This document shows, in pieces, positions 8,954-18,131 of a DNA stretch of 64,000 nucleotides. The translations under genes were made by a program, and so were the position numbers. Under the pieces are notes generated by a model. That model was not told where the DNA came from and did no database searches. It worked only from the letters and a program-made list of their open reading frames with translations. The DNA comes from JAQGMJ01 sp036498945 (GTDB lineage: Bacteria; Pseudomonadota; Gammaproteobacteria; Burkholderiales; JAEUOS01): assembly GCA_036498945.1 (NCBI GenBank), contig DASYEQ010000124.1, positions 12,526-76,525 on the forward strand, written 5' to 3'. Numbering within the stretch: the first letter of the stretch is position 1; every line of letters starts with the position of its first letter.

Positions 8954-8996
8954 ATGCAAATTCTGCATTAAAACCTCAGAAAGTTGCAATTTACAA
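8954..8996. promoter_or_regulatory. Two T-N11-A LysR boxes between divergent genes
   Basis: ATGCA-AATTC-TGCAT (8954-8968) is a dyad with 5-bp arms, and TTGCAATTTACAA (8984-8996) is a second, weaker dyad, 30 bp from start to start. They lie between the LysR start (8939) and the Bug start (9045), which fits paired recognition and activation sites. Confidence 0.6.
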
Positions 8997-9044
8997 CAAA
9001 GCCGGACTGCCCGAACATAGACCGGTCAAGCAGGAGACAATCCG

Positions 9045-10010
9045 ATGAAACGCCGTACCTTCCTCATGGCCGCTTCGGCCTCCGTACTGCCGCTGGCAGC
9101 GCGCGCCCAGTCCTACCCCACCCGGCCGATCCGCTACATCGTCCCGGTCGCCGCCGGCGGCGGCAACGACATGATCGCCCGCGTCGTCACCGAGCGCTGG
9201 GGCAAGCTGCTGAACACCACCTTCGTGGTGGAAAACATGGGCGGCGGCGGCGGCGTGGTCGCCTGCACCACCGCCGCGCATGCCGCGCCCGATGGCTATA
9301 CCCTGATGCAAAGCTACGTTGCCACCCACGGCACCACGCCGGCGACGCGCAAGGTGAATTACGACGCGATCAGGGATTTCACCCCGGTCGGCATGATCGG
9401 CGCCACCCCGAACATTCTGGCGATCAACGCCAACGTGCCGGCGAAAACCCTGGCCGAATTCGTCACCTACGTGAAGAAGAGCCCCAAGCCGCTTTCCTAC
9501 GGCTCGGCCGGCGCCGGCTCGCTTACCCACCTGACGATGGAACTGTTCAAGCAGCAGACCGGGATCGACATGGTGCACGTGCCCTACCGCGGCATCGCCC
9601 CGGCAATCAACGACGTGCTCGGCGGCCAGACCCAGGCGATGTTCCCCGGCCTGGCCGCGGCGCTGCCGCACGTGCGCTCCGGGCGCCTGCGCGCGCTCGC
9701 CGTCACCGGCAAGAAGCGCAGCCCCGCGCTGCCCGATGTGCCGACGATGGAAGAAGTCGGCTTCAAAGGCTTCGATGCCATGCAGTGGTACGGCTCGGCC
9801 GGCCCGGCGAACCTGCCGCCGGCCATCGTGCACCGCCTGAACGAAACCCTGGTCGAGGTGCTGAAGGCGCCCGGCATGAGCGAGAAGCTTTCTTCCGAAG
9901 CGGTGGATGTGTGGCCGATGACGCCGAAGGAGTTCGGCGACTACATGCGCGCCGACATCGCGCGCTGGACCGCGCTGGCGAAGGCGCGCCACATCACGCT
10001 GGACGAGTAA
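9045..10010 (+). CDS. Bug-family tripartite tricarboxylate transporter substrate-binding protein
   Basis: The 321-residue protein begins with a secretion signal resembling Tat/Sec hybrids (MKRRTFLMAASASVLPLAARA). The Bug motifs follow: YPTRPIRYIVPVAAGGGND, VVENMGGGGGVVACTTAA and VPYRGIAPAINDVLGGQT. AGGAGA lies upstream of the start. It is the first gene of a run with a MmgE/PrpD protein and a decarboxylating dehydrogenase, suggesting uptake of a hydroxy-carboxylate. No TctA/TctB is present nearby. Confidence 0.92.
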   Translation: MKRRTFLMAASASVLPLAARAQSYPTRPIRYIVPVAAGGGNDMIARVVTERWGKLLNTTFVVENMGGGGGVVACTTAAHAAPDGYTLMQSYVATHGTTPATRKVNYDAIRDFTPVGMIGATPNILAINANVPAKTLAEFVTYVKKSPKPLSYGSAGAGSLTHLTMELFKQQTGIDMVHVPYRGIAPAINDVLGGQTQAMFPGLAAALPHVRSGRLRALAVTGKKRSPALPDVPTMEEVGFKGFDAMQWYGSAGPANLPPAIVHRLNETLVEVLKAPGMSEKLSSEAVDVWPMTPKEFGDYMRADIARWTALAKARHITLDE

Positions 10011-10019
10011 GCAGCTCCA

Positions 10020-10041
10020 GGCCGGGAGCGCGCTCCCGGCC
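10020..10041. other. Perfect 22-bp inverted repeat between two operon genes
   Basis: GGCCGGGAGCG joined to CGCTCCCGGCC forms a perfect dyad 10 bp after the Bug stop codon and 48 bp before the PrpD start. There is no T-tract. Such hairpins after the binding-protein gene often raise its expression relative to downstream enzymes by protecting the mRNA end. Confidence 0.55.
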
Positions 10042-10088
10042 CGAATCGAAGTTCCCCTGATCCGTCATTCTCGCGCGGAGGCTCTTCC

Positions 10089-11453
10089 ATGGCCCGCAAT
10101 ACCACCGTCACCGCGGATACGTCCGCCCCGGCGATCACCGGCATCCTGGCGAAATTTGCCGCCACCCATCCCGCCAGCGGCTGGAGCGACAAGGTCGAGC
10201 ACGAGGCGCGCCGCACCTTCTACAACTGGCTGGGCTGCGCCATCGGCGCGGCGAAGCACGAGGCGGGCGAAGCCGCGCTGGCCGCCGTGCGCATGCTGGA
10301 GCCGTCGCAGCAGGCCACGCTGCTGGGTCGCGGCGAAAAGGTGGACATGGCGAGCGCGGCGCTGATCAACGGCATCACCTCGCACACCTTCGATTTCGAC
10401 GACACGCACCTGAAGACCATCATCCACCCCGCCGGCCCGGTGGCTTCCGCGGTGCTGGCGCTGGCGGAGCACAAGGGCTTGAGCGGGCGCGCGGTGATCG
10501 ACGCCCTGGTGCTGGGCATCGACGTTTCCTGCCGCATCGGCAACACCATGTACCCGGACCACTACGACCGCGGCTGGCACATCACCGGGTCCACCGGCAT
10601 GCTGGGCGCCGCCGCCGGCTGCGCGCGCCTATTGGGGCTGGACGAGCAAAAGACCGCGATGGCCATCGGCATCGCCGCCTCCCAGCCGGTCGGCCTGCGC
10701 GAACAGTTCGGCACCATGACCAAGCCGTTCCACCCCGGTGGCGCGGCGCGTGCGGGACTTATGTCCGCGCTGATGGCGAACCAGGGCTTCACGGCGAGCC
10801 CGCGCTCGCTGGAGGCGCCGCGCGGCTTCGTGCAGGTGGTGTCCGACAAGCGCGCCTGGCATGAAGTCACCGACGAACTCGGCGAGCGTTTCGAGATTTC
10901 GTTCAATACCTACAAGCCGTTTGCCTGCGGCATCGTCATCCATCCCAGCATCGACGCCTGCGTGCGCCTGCGCGAGCAGGGCGTGAAACCGGAAGATGTC
11001 GAGCGCATCGACCTGCGCGTGCATTCGCTGGTGCTGGAACTCACCGGCAAGAAGAAACCCGCCGACGGGCTGCAGGGCAAGTTCAGCGTGTATCACGGCT
11101 GTGCGGTGGGCCTGATCTACGGCCGCGCCGGCGAGAGTGAATATGCCGATGCCGTGGTCACCGATGCGCGGGTGATCGCGCTGCGCGACAAGGTGCAGGC
11201 CACGGTGGATGATTCGGTCAGCGAGGAATCGGCGCACGTCGCCGCGATTCTCAAGGACGGCCGGCGCATCGAGATCGTGGTCGAGCATGCGATCGGCTCG
11301 ATGCAAAACCCGCTGACCGACGCCCAGCTCGAAGCCAAGTTCAACAACCTGGTCGAGCCGGTGCTGGGCGCGGCGCGCGCCCGCGAAATCACCCGCGCCT
11401 GCTGGATGCTCTCGTCGCTGCGCGACGTGCGCGAACTCACCAAGCTTTGTTAG
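10089..11453 (+). CDS. MmgE/PrpD family protein
   Basis: This 454-residue cytoplasmic protein belongs to the family of 2-methylcitrate dehydratase (PrpD) and cis-aconitate decarboxylase. Recognisable segments are WLGCAIGAAKHEAGEAAL, the active-site region ITSHTFDFDDTHLKTIIHPAG (around 96-116), and KPFHPGGAARAG with YKPFACGIVIHPSIDAC. GGAGG lies before the start. It lies between a Bug gene and an isocitrate/isopropylmalate-type dehydrogenase, so it probably dehydrates or isomerises a tricarboxylic or hydroxy-dicarboxylic acid; the substrate is not known. Confidence 0.9.
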   Translation: MARNTTVTADTSAPAITGILAKFAATHPASGWSDKVEHEARRTFYNWLGCAIGAAKHEAGEAALAAVRMLEPSQQATLLGRGEKVDMASAALINGITSHTFDFDDTHLKTIIHPAGPVASAVLALAEHKGLSGRAVIDALVLGIDVSCRIGNTMYPDHYDRGWHITGSTGMLGAAAGCARLLGLDEQKTAMAIGIAASQPVGLREQFGTMTKPFHPGGAARAGLMSALMANQGFTASPRSLEAPRGFVQVVSDKRAWHEVTDELGERFEISFNTYKPFACGIVIHPSIDACVRLREQGVKPEDVERIDLRVHSLVLELTGKKKPADGLQGKFSVYHGCAVGLIYGRAGESEYADAVVTDARVIALRDKVQATVDDSVSEESAHVAAILKDGRRIEIVVEHAIGSMQNPLTDAQLEAKFNNLVEPVLGAARAREITRACWMLSSLRDVRELTKLC

Positions 11454-11544
11454 CGGCATAAGGCAGATAACTTCCGGGCCGGCATCCACCGGCCTATGAT
11501 CGCCGCCGGCTTTTCCATCCCACCGACTCTTCCGAAAGACACCC

Positions 11545-12618
11545 ATGACCAAACCCCTGCGCGTCGGCATTCTCAACGGCGACGATATCGGCCACGAGAT
11601 CGTGCCCGCTTCCGTCGATATCGCGCGCGCCGCTGCCCAGTTGCACGGCGTGGAAATCGACTGGCAGCCCCTGCCCATCGGCGCCAAGGCGCTGGAGACC
11701 CACGGCAATACCCTGCCGCCGGTCACCATGGAAACCCTGCCGACGCTGGACGGCTGGATACTGGGACCGATCGGCCATCGCAATTACCCTAAGGGCCCGG
11801 ACTCGATCAACCCGCACCCGATCCTGCGCAAGAACTTCAACCTGTTCGCCAACGTGCGGCCGACCCGCTCCTACCCCGGCATCGGCTGCCTGTTCGACGA
11901 TGTCGACCTGATCATCGTGCGCGAGAACAACGAAGGCTTCCAGCCTGACCGCAACATGGTCGCCGGCTCCGGCGAATTCCGCCCGAACGACGAAGTGACG
12001 CTCTCCGTGCGCGTGATCACCCGCACCGGCAGCCGCCGTGTCGCCCGCGCGGCGTTTGAGCTGGCACGCCAGCGCCGCAAGCACCTCACCTACATCCACA
12101 AGGACACGGTATTCAAGCTCGGCTGCGGCATGTTCGTCGAGGAATGCAAGAAGCTCGCCGCCGAATATCCGGATGTGAAGGTGGACGACGTCATCGTCGA
12201 CACCTTCGCCATGCGCCTGGTGCGCGACCCGCAGACTTTCGACGTGGTGGTCACCACCAACATGTTCGGCGACATCCTGTCGGACGAAGCCGCCGGTCTG
12301 GTCGGCGGCCTCGGCATGGCGCCGGGGCTGTGCATCGGCGACGGCGACGTGGTGATGGCGCAGGCCACCCACGGTTCGGCGCCGGACATCGCCGGGCGCG
12401 GCATCGCCAACCCCTACGCGATGATCGAGTCCACCCGCATGATGTTCGACTGGCTGGGCCACAGCCGCAAGAACGAAGCGGCGGTGCGCATGGCCAAGAG
12501 CATGCAGGACGCCGTCACCGTCGCGGTGGGCGACGAGAGCGCGCGCACCGGCGACATCAAGGGCCGCGGCAACACCAACACCTTCACCCAGGCGGTGATC
12601 AAGGCGCTGAAGAAGTAA
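11545..12618 (+). CDS. Isocitrate/isopropylmalate dehydrogenase family protein
   Basis: The 357-residue enzyme shows the beta-decarboxylating dehydrogenase pattern: GDDIGHEIVPASV at the N-terminus, substrate arginines in NVRPTRSYPG, the metal-binding stretch TTNMFGDILSDEAAGLVGGLG, and the NAD-binding HGSAPDIAGRGIANP. Family members oxidise isocitrate, 3-isopropylmalate, tartrate/malate or related 2-hydroxy acids. Being third after a Bug protein and PrpD, it is probably catabolic rather than the TCA or leucine enzyme. It is followed by a good intrinsic terminator. Confidence 0.88.
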   Translation: MTKPLRVGILNGDDIGHEIVPASVDIARAAAQLHGVEIDWQPLPIGAKALETHGNTLPPVTMETLPTLDGWILGPIGHRNYPKGPDSINPHPILRKNFNLFANVRPTRSYPGIGCLFDDVDLIIVRENNEGFQPDRNMVAGSGEFRPNDEVTLSVRVITRTGSRRVARAAFELARQRRKHLTYIHKDTVFKLGCGMFVEECKKLAAEYPDVKVDDVIVDTFAMRLVRDPQTFDVVVTTNMFGDILSDEAAGLVGGLGMAPGLCIGDGDVVMAQATHGSAPDIAGRGIANPYAMIESTRMMFDWLGHSRKNEAAVRMAKSMQDAVTVAVGDESARTGDIKGRGNTNTFTQAVIKALKK

Positions 12619-12643
12619 ACAGCGTCTTCGCGCAAGGAAAACA

Positions 12644-12668
12644 GCCCGGTAGCAACCGGGCCGTTTTT
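12644..12668 (+). terminator. Intrinsic terminator of the Bug-PrpD-dehydrogenase run
   Basis: GCCCGGT-AGCA-ACCGGGC is followed by CG and T5, starting 26 bp after the dehydrogenase stop. The A-rich stretch on its left side could let it work for the minus strand too, where the glycine/serine-rich gene ends at 12735. Confidence 0.8.
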
Positions 12669-12734
12669 GTTTCCGCGCCTGCGAGCCGCTTCTTGCGACG
12701 GCGGCCCTGGCGCATCGCGCCAATGCAGCCTCGA

Positions 12735-13421
12735 TCAGCCACCGTTCAGCAGGCGGTCGCTCATGCTGAGGTCAGGCGTGGTGGTGCTGGTGCTGGCGCC
12801 GGCGCTACTGGCGGCAGTGCTGCCGCTGCTGCCGCCAGTAGCGCTGGTACCGCTGCCGACACTCGCACCGCTGTTGACCCCCGCACCGCTGCTGATGCCC
12901 GCGCCGCTATTTACGCCGACGCCGCTATTGAAATTCGAGTTCATGCCCGGCGCGTAGACACCGTTGGCGGTACTGGCGCCGCTGTTGACGCCGGCGTTGG
13001 CACTCATGCCATTGTTCAGCCCTGCGCTGGTGGAGGAATTGCGCGACGAGCCGGCGCTGGTCGAGTTGCCGAGCGCGGTGGTGTCGCCGAAGCTGCCCGG
13101 GCTGCCGGTGGGGCCGAGGCTGCTGGTGGTGCCCGGTGTGCCGATCACGCCGGTGGCGCTATTGGCGCCGACGATGTTGCTGGAGGTACTGCCGATACCG
13201 CTGGAAATGCCGGCGCTGCCGGTGCCGGAGACGCCCGTGCCAGCGACGCCTGCCGTTCCGCTGCCAACGCCCGCGCCGGCCGCACCTGCACCGCCGCCCG
13301 CACCCGCCGCGCCCGCACCGCCGGCGCCTCCTGCGCCGCCGCCCGCCGCATTGGCGATCAGGGGCATGGCAAAGGCGGCGGCGATGAGCGGTGGTGCAAT
13401 CAGGGAAGTGAATCGTTTCAT
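12735..13421 (-). CDS. Secreted glycine/alanine/serine-rich low-complexity protein
   Basis: A 228-residue product starts at ATG 13421 (AAGGAGAT 5 bp upstream). After a signal peptide (MKRFTSLIAPPLIAAAFAMP...ANA) nearly all residues are G, A, S, T or N, with a run of GGAGGAG units and later loosely repeated GVNSGAGISSG blocks. It has no cysteines and no recognisable domain; it ends SMSDRLLNGG. It is probably a periplasmic or surface structural protein. A smaller protein of the same style lies at 49918-50280. No homologue is recognised. The long overlapping frame on the plus strand is a composition artefact. Confidence 0.65.
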   Translation of the reverse strand: MKRFTSLIAPPLIAAAFAMPLIANAAGGGAGGAGGAGAAGAGGGAGAAGAGVGSGTAGVAGTGVSGTGSAGISSGIGSTSSNIVGANSATGVIGTPGTTSSLGPTGSPGSFGDTTALGNSTSAGSSRNSSTSAGLNNGMSANAGVNSGASTANGVYAPGMNSNFNSGVGVNSGAGISSGAGVNSGASVGSGTSATGGSSGSTAASSAGASTSTTTPDLSMSDRLLNGG

Positions 13422-13680
13422 GCTTATCTCCTTGGAGTAAGGGCCGTCTGCGCGGCCTGCGCGTGTCGCCGAAAGGGGGAACGCGCCGCGGCGCCGTCTG
13501 TGCGTACGCCTCATAGGTGAGGAGCAAGGCCTGTGCCGTATGGGAGGCGCGCTTGTCATCGGCAAGGCTTACCGCCGCGGCAGGGTTTGCCTGCGCATGT
13601 TTGCAGCCAGGCGCATCCCGCAATGGCGCCGGATGGCAACGCTGCTATGATCATCCGCACTCTGCGCGACCCGCACCGCC

Positions 13681-14652
13681 ATGAACATCCGCCAACTGCG
13701 CGCCCTTTGCGAAATCCTCAAGCACGGCCTGCACATCTCCGCCGCGGCCGACGCCCTGCACACCTCGCAATCGGGCGTGAGCAAGCAGATCCTGGAGCTG
13801 GAGCAGGAACTCGGCGTCACCATCTTCCTGCGCCGGCGCAACCGTGTGACGGGCCTGTCGGACGCCGGGCGCACGCTGGTGGCGATCGCCGAGCGCATCG
13901 TCAAGGACGCCGACAAGATGTACGCGGTGGCCGCCGATTACAGCGGCAAGGGCGCCGGCAGCTTCGTCGTCGCCACCACCCACCTGCACGCGCGCCATAC
14001 GCTGCCCGGCTTCGTGCGCGAGTTCGCGCGGCGCAACCCGGAAGTCATCCTGCAACTGCGGGCCGGTACGCCCACCGAGTGCTGCCGCCTGGTCGCCGAA
14101 GGGGTGGCGGACGTCGCCATCAGCCTGCCGCCGGACAGCACCGAAGGCCTGGTCAGTATTCCCGCCTACAAGCTGGGGCGCTGCCTGGTCGCGCCAATCG
14201 GGCATCCGCTGCTGGCCGCTTCCCGCCTCGACCTCAAGGCAATCGCCAAGTATCCCCTCATCACCTATGACGACACCTTCCGCAGCCGCCGCGTGGTGCG
14301 GCAGGTATTCGAAGACGCGGGCCTGACGCCCACCGTCGCCTTGCAGGCGATCGATCCGGAAATCTGCAAGACCTACGTGGCGCTCGGCATGGGGGTCGCC
14401 ATCCTGCCGCAGATCGCCTACGACGAAGCGGTCGACACCACCCTGCGCACGCGCGACACCGGCGACCTGTTCGATCACGGCGTGGTCAACCTCTACCTGC
14501 GGCGCGGCGATTACCTGCGCAAGTTCGTCTACGACTTCATCGCCCTGTTCGCCCCGCACCTGGAGCGCGAGACGGTCGACCGCTTCCGCGAGGCGCCCGC
14601 CGGCACGCCGGCGCCGGCCGCCGACATGCCCTTCGCGCGCCGCCACCAGTAG
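13681..14652 (+). CDS. LysR-family regulator, CysB/Cbl-like subgroup
   Basis: The 323-residue protein carries an N-terminal HTH (ISAAADALHTSQSGVSKQILELEQELG) of the type seen in CysB and Cbl, including RRRNRVTGLSDAGRTL and an effector domain opening VATTHLHARHTLPGFV, which parallels the CysB TTHTQARY segment. CysB homologues sense acetylserine or sulfate, but many betaproteobacterial members control organic-acid genes. The next gene downstream on the same strand is a Bug protein, so local control is likely. No obvious operator was picked out. Confidence 0.88.
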   Translation: MNIRQLRALCEILKHGLHISAAADALHTSQSGVSKQILELEQELGVTIFLRRRNRVTGLSDAGRTLVAIAERIVKDADKMYAVAADYSGKGAGSFVVATTHLHARHTLPGFVREFARRNPEVILQLRAGTPTECCRLVAEGVADVAISLPPDSTEGLVSIPAYKLGRCLVAPIGHPLLAASRLDLKAIAKYPLITYDDTFRSRRVVRQVFEDAGLTPTVALQAIDPEICKTYVALGMGVAILPQIAYDEAVDTTLRTRDTGDLFDHGVVNLYLRRGDYLRKFVYDFIALFAPHLERETVDRFREAPAGTPAPAADMPFARRHQ

Positions 14653-14881
14653 CCGGCGGCGCCCGCCGCTTCGTGCCCGGCGGCGTTCCAGTATTACGCC
14701 GCGTCATGCCAGGATGAGCAAAGGTCGTTTGACGCGGCTTGAGCGCCCGCCTACGCTGACAACCGTTGTGGAAGGAGACAGGCGCCAGGCAATGGCCCGC
14801 TCTGCCGCGCGGTTTGCGGCAACGCGGTGCCCGCGCGGGCGCGCAGAGATTCAAGGCGCGGCACGAACCGGAGCCATCGAC

Positions 14882-15856
14882 ATGAAGATCCGCAGCATCC
14901 TGCCGGCATTGCTGGGCGTGGCCGCCTTGCTGGGCGGCAACCCCGGCGCGCGCGCCGAGACCTACCCCGCCAAGCCGATGCGCCTGATCGTGCCGCTGGC
15001 CGCCGGCGGCCCGACCGACGTGCTGGCGCGCGGCATCGCGCAGCAATTAGGCGAGAAGTGGGGCCAGGCAGTGGTGGTCGACAACCGCCCCGGCGCCAAT
15101 ACCAACATCGGCACCGCCGTCGTCGCCAAGGCGCCGGCCGACGGCTACACCCTGCTCCTGACGGTCAACAACCTCACCATCAACCCCAGCCTGTACCAGG
15201 ACCTGGGCTACGACCCGATCAAGGACTTCACGCCCATCTGCCTGTTCGCCACCTCCCCTCTGGTGCTGGTGGTCAACCCGGGCGTGCAGGCCAAGTCGGT
15301 GCAGGAGCTGATCGCGCTGGCCCGTGCCAACCCCGGCAAGCTGCACTTCGGCTCGCCCGGCAACGGCAGCGCGCCGCACCTGGCCGGCGAGATGCTCAAC
15401 ACGCTCGCCGGCGTGAAGATGGTGCACGTGCCCTACAAGGGCATCACCGGCGCGGTGACCGACCTGATCGGCGGGCAGCTCGAAGTGATGTTCCCCGGCT
15501 CGCCGATCGCCCTGCCCAACGCCCGCGCCGGCAAGCTGCGCGCGCTCGCCACTACCGGCGCCAAGCGCACCGCCGCCGCGCCCGACCTGCCGACCATCGC
15601 GGAAGCGGGCCTGCCGGGCTACGAAGTCTCGCTGTGGTACGGCCTGCTCGCCCCCGCCGGCACGCCGCCCGCCATCGTCTCGCGCCTGCACGAGGAAGTG
15701 ATGCGTATCGCCGCCCTGCCGGCGATCACCAAACAATGGGCGGGGCTGGGAGTGGATGCGGCCAGCATGAACCCGGAGCAATTCGCCGCCTATCTCAAGG
15801 AAGACATCGTCAAGTGGCAGAAAGTCCTGCGCCAATCGGGCGCCAAGATGGACTGA
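14882..15856 (+). CDS. Bug-family tripartite tricarboxylate transporter substrate-binding protein
   Basis: The start at ATG 14882 gives 324 residues with a clean signal peptide (MKIRSILPALLGVAALLGG...ARA); the frame is open further upstream but without a signal. Bug motifs: YPAKPMRLIVPLAAGGPTDV, DNRPGANTNIGTAVVAKAP, VPYKGITGAVTDLIGGQL. It is followed after 53 bp by a TauD-like dioxygenase and then a second MmgE/PrpD gene, all on the same strand, so they probably form one operon for uptake and breakdown of a carboxylate. Confidence 0.92.
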   Translation: MKIRSILPALLGVAALLGGNPGARAETYPAKPMRLIVPLAAGGPTDVLARGIAQQLGEKWGQAVVVDNRPGANTNIGTAVVAKAPADGYTLLLTVNNLTINPSLYQDLGYDPIKDFTPICLFATSPLVLVVNPGVQAKSVQELIALARANPGKLHFGSPGNGSAPHLAGEMLNTLAGVKMVHVPYKGITGAVTDLIGGQLEVMFPGSPIALPNARAGKLRALATTGAKRTAAAPDLPTIAEAGLPGYEVSLWYGLLAPAGTPPAIVSRLHEEVMRIAALPAITKQWAGLGVDAASMNPEQFAAYLKEDIVKWQKVLRQSGAKMD

Positions 15857-15909
15857 TCGCCTTCCAGCAACATCAACCGCGGCCCGCGCGGCCGCCCGAG
15901 GAGAACGCA

Positions 15910-16746
15910 ATGAAAATCACCCCCCTGAGCGACGTCATGGGCGCCGAAGTGACCGGCGTCGATCTCAACCACCTGAAGGCCGGCGAGCGCGAGCAGCTCA
16001 ACCAGGCGTTGCTGGACCACCTGGTGCTGTGCGTGCGCGACCAGAAATTCGCCGACATGGGCCCCTTCCTCGAAGGCTCGCGTGCCTTCGGCGCGCCCAA
16101 GGTGCAGCACCTGGAGTCCTACCGCTCCGACAAGTACCCCGAAGGCGGCGTCATCACCAGCGAAGACCGCGATGTGAAAGACGGCAAACGCATCATCCGC
16201 GGCACCCTGTTCCATACCGACGAGACCTTCATCGCCGAGCCGCCCAAGGCCACCATTGTCTACGCCGTCACCATCCCCAGCAAGGGCGGCAACACGCGCT
16301 TCGCCGACATGCGCCGCGCCTACGAGACGCTGGATGAGGCCACCAAGCAGAAGATCGACGGCCTGATGGCGGTGCATTACTACGGCAAGCAGCGCCCCGG
16401 CCGCAAAGTACCCTCTCTCACCGACGAGCAACTGAAGAACACGCCGCCGGTGACCCACCCGGTGGTGCGCGTGCACCCCGAGACCGGGCGCAAGGCGCTG
16501 TTCGTGCACGAGGCGATGACCGACTACATCATCGACATGGACCCGGCGGAAAGCGAAGCGCTGCTGAAAAAACTCTATGAGCACGGCGCGCAGAACATGG
16601 CGCTGCAATACAGCCACCCCTGGCGCAACGGCGACTTCGTCATCTGGGACGACCGCGCCACCCTGCACGCCGCCACCGCCGATTACGCCGAACACGAAAA
16701 GCGCCTGATGTACCGCACCATGCTCAAGGGCGGGCCGACCCACTAG
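15910..16746 (+). CDS. TauD/TfdA-family Fe(II)/2-oxoglutarate dioxygenase
   Basis: 278 residues. The iron-binding facial triad is visible as HxD (His102, Asp104 in FHTDETF) and the distal His253 (WDDRATLHAAT), followed by the 2-oxoglutarate-binding arginine region (EKRLMYRTML, 262-271). TauD/TfdA enzymes hydroxylate substrates such as taurine or aryloxyalkanoates, consuming 2-oxoglutarate. Here the gene lies between a Bug protein and a PrpD-type gene (13 bp to the latter), suggesting hydroxylation of a carboxylic acid. The substrate is not deducible. AGGAGAACGCA precedes the ATG. Confidence 0.88.
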   Translation: MKITPLSDVMGAEVTGVDLNHLKAGEREQLNQALLDHLVLCVRDQKFADMGPFLEGSRAFGAPKVQHLESYRSDKYPEGGVITSEDRDVKDGKRIIRGTLFHTDETFIAEPPKATIVYAVTIPSKGGNTRFADMRRAYETLDEATKQKIDGLMAVHYYGKQRPGRKVPSLTDEQLKNTPPVTHPVVRVHPETGRKALFVHEAMTDYIIDMDPAESEALLKKLYEHGAQNMALQYSHPWRNGDFVIWDDRATLHAATADYAEHEKRLMYRTMLKGGPTH

Positions 16747-16759
16747 GGCGGGAACATCG

Positions 16760-18118
16760 ATGGACAAGAGCACCGAAACCCTCGCCGCCTACGCCGGTGG
16801 CCTGCGCGCGGCCGACATTCCCGCAGAGGTCATGCACAGCGCCAAGGCCAAGCTGATCGACACCCTCGGCTGCGCCATGGGCGGCTACAACACGCCGCTA
16901 TGCACGATCACCCGCGAGATGGCGAAGTCGACCGGCGGCAACCCGCCGGCGCGCGTGCTCGGCACGCAGGTGGCCACCTCGCCCGGCATGGCCGCCTTCG
17001 TCAACGGCACCATGGTGCACGCGCTCGACTTCAACGACGTCTACATGTCGCAATCGACCTGCCACCCCAGCGATGCGCTCTCCGGTGTGCTGGCCACCGC
17101 CGATGCGCTGGGGGCAAGCGGCGAGGCATTGCTCACCGCCGCCGTACTTTCCTATGAAGTAAGCTGCAATCTCGCCGACGTGCTGCCGCGCGAGCAGGGG
17201 CTGGACAACACCTTCTATTGCCTGGTCGGCAGCGCGCTCGCCAGCGCGCGCCTGATGGGACTCAATCATGCGCAGATGCTGAACACGGTATCGCTCGCGG
17301 TGATCCCCAATCTCAGCCTGGAGCAGACCCGCACCGGCGCGCTGTCGCTGTGGAAGAACTGCGCCGGCGCCAACGCCGCGCGCAACGCCGTGTTCGCCGC
17401 CGAGGCCGCGCGCGCCGGGCTCACCGGGCCGGACGCGCCGATCGAAGGCAAGTGGGGCCTGTGGCACATGGTGGGCTGCAAGTTCGACTGGGCACCCTTC
17501 GGTGGCGCGGGTGCGTCCTACCGCATCGCCCAGGCCAATCTCAAGCGCTACCCCGCGGTGGCGCACGCGCAAAGCCCGATCACCGCCGCGCTGATGCTGC
17601 GCGAGAAAGTACGGGTGGAGGAGATCGAGGCCATCGCCATCGAGTCCTACTGGGTCGCCAGGCGTTTCGAAGACCCGCGCTCGCCGCTGTGGAATCCGGC
17701 CAGCCACGAGACCGCGGGCAACAGCATTCCCTACCTGGTGGCGGTGGCGCTGACGGATGGCGACGTCACCGAAGAGAGCTTCGGCGCCGACCACCTGGCG
17801 GATGAGCGGCTGAAGGCGCTGCTGCGGAAAACCACCATCCGCGAGACCGAGGCCTTCAACGCGCTCTATCCCGATGAATGGCCGTGCCGCATCGAGGTGA
17901 CGCTGAAGTCAGGCGAGAAAAAGACGGCGGAAACGCGCTACTTCAAGGGGCACAACAAAAGCCCGCTGTCGCAGGCGGACGTGGAAACCAAGTTCAGGCA
18001 GCTCGCCGCGCCGGTGCTGGGGGAGGCGGCTGTGAGCGAGATTCTCGCGCGCCTGTGGAAGCTGGAGCAGGTGGGCGACGTGCGCGAAGTGCTGCGCCTG
18101 TTTGCCGCGCGCGGCTGA
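16760..18118 (+). CDS. MmgE/PrpD family protein (second copy)
   Basis: The 452-residue protein shares the PrpD-family landmarks: DTLGCAMGGYN, the region MVHALDFNDVYMSQSTCHPSDA around residues 90-112, and WAPFGGAGASYRIAQ. It differs in these motifs from the copy at 10089 and is therefore a distant paralogue. It is the last gene of the Bug - dioxygenase - PrpD run. Family enzymes dehydrate 2-methylcitrate or decarboxylate cis-aconitate; the exact reaction here is unknown. Confidence 0.88.
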   Translation: MDKSTETLAAYAGGLRAADIPAEVMHSAKAKLIDTLGCAMGGYNTPLCTITREMAKSTGGNPPARVLGTQVATSPGMAAFVNGTMVHALDFNDVYMSQSTCHPSDALSGVLATADALGASGEALLTAAVLSYEVSCNLADVLPREQGLDNTFYCLVGSALASARLMGLNHAQMLNTVSLAVIPNLSLEQTRTGALSLWKNCAGANAARNAVFAAEAARAGLTGPDAPIEGKWGLWHMVGCKFDWAPFGGAGASYRIAQANLKRYPAVAHAQSPITAALMLREKVRVEEIEAIAIESYWVARRFEDPRSPLWNPASHETAGNSIPYLVAVALTDGDVTEESFGADHLADERLKALLRKTTIRETEAFNALYPDEWPCRIEVTLKSGEKKTAETRYFKGHNKSPLSQADVETKFRQLAAPVLGEAAVSEILARLWKLEQVGDVREVLRLFAARG

Positions 18119-18131
18119 AGCGGCGGCGCCG

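Noticed and set aside
12144..13520. Plus-strand frame across the dehydrogenase end and the low-complexity gene
   Set aside because: It is a composition artefact of the repetitive GC-rich sequence; the minus-strand frame has a signal peptide and ribosome site.
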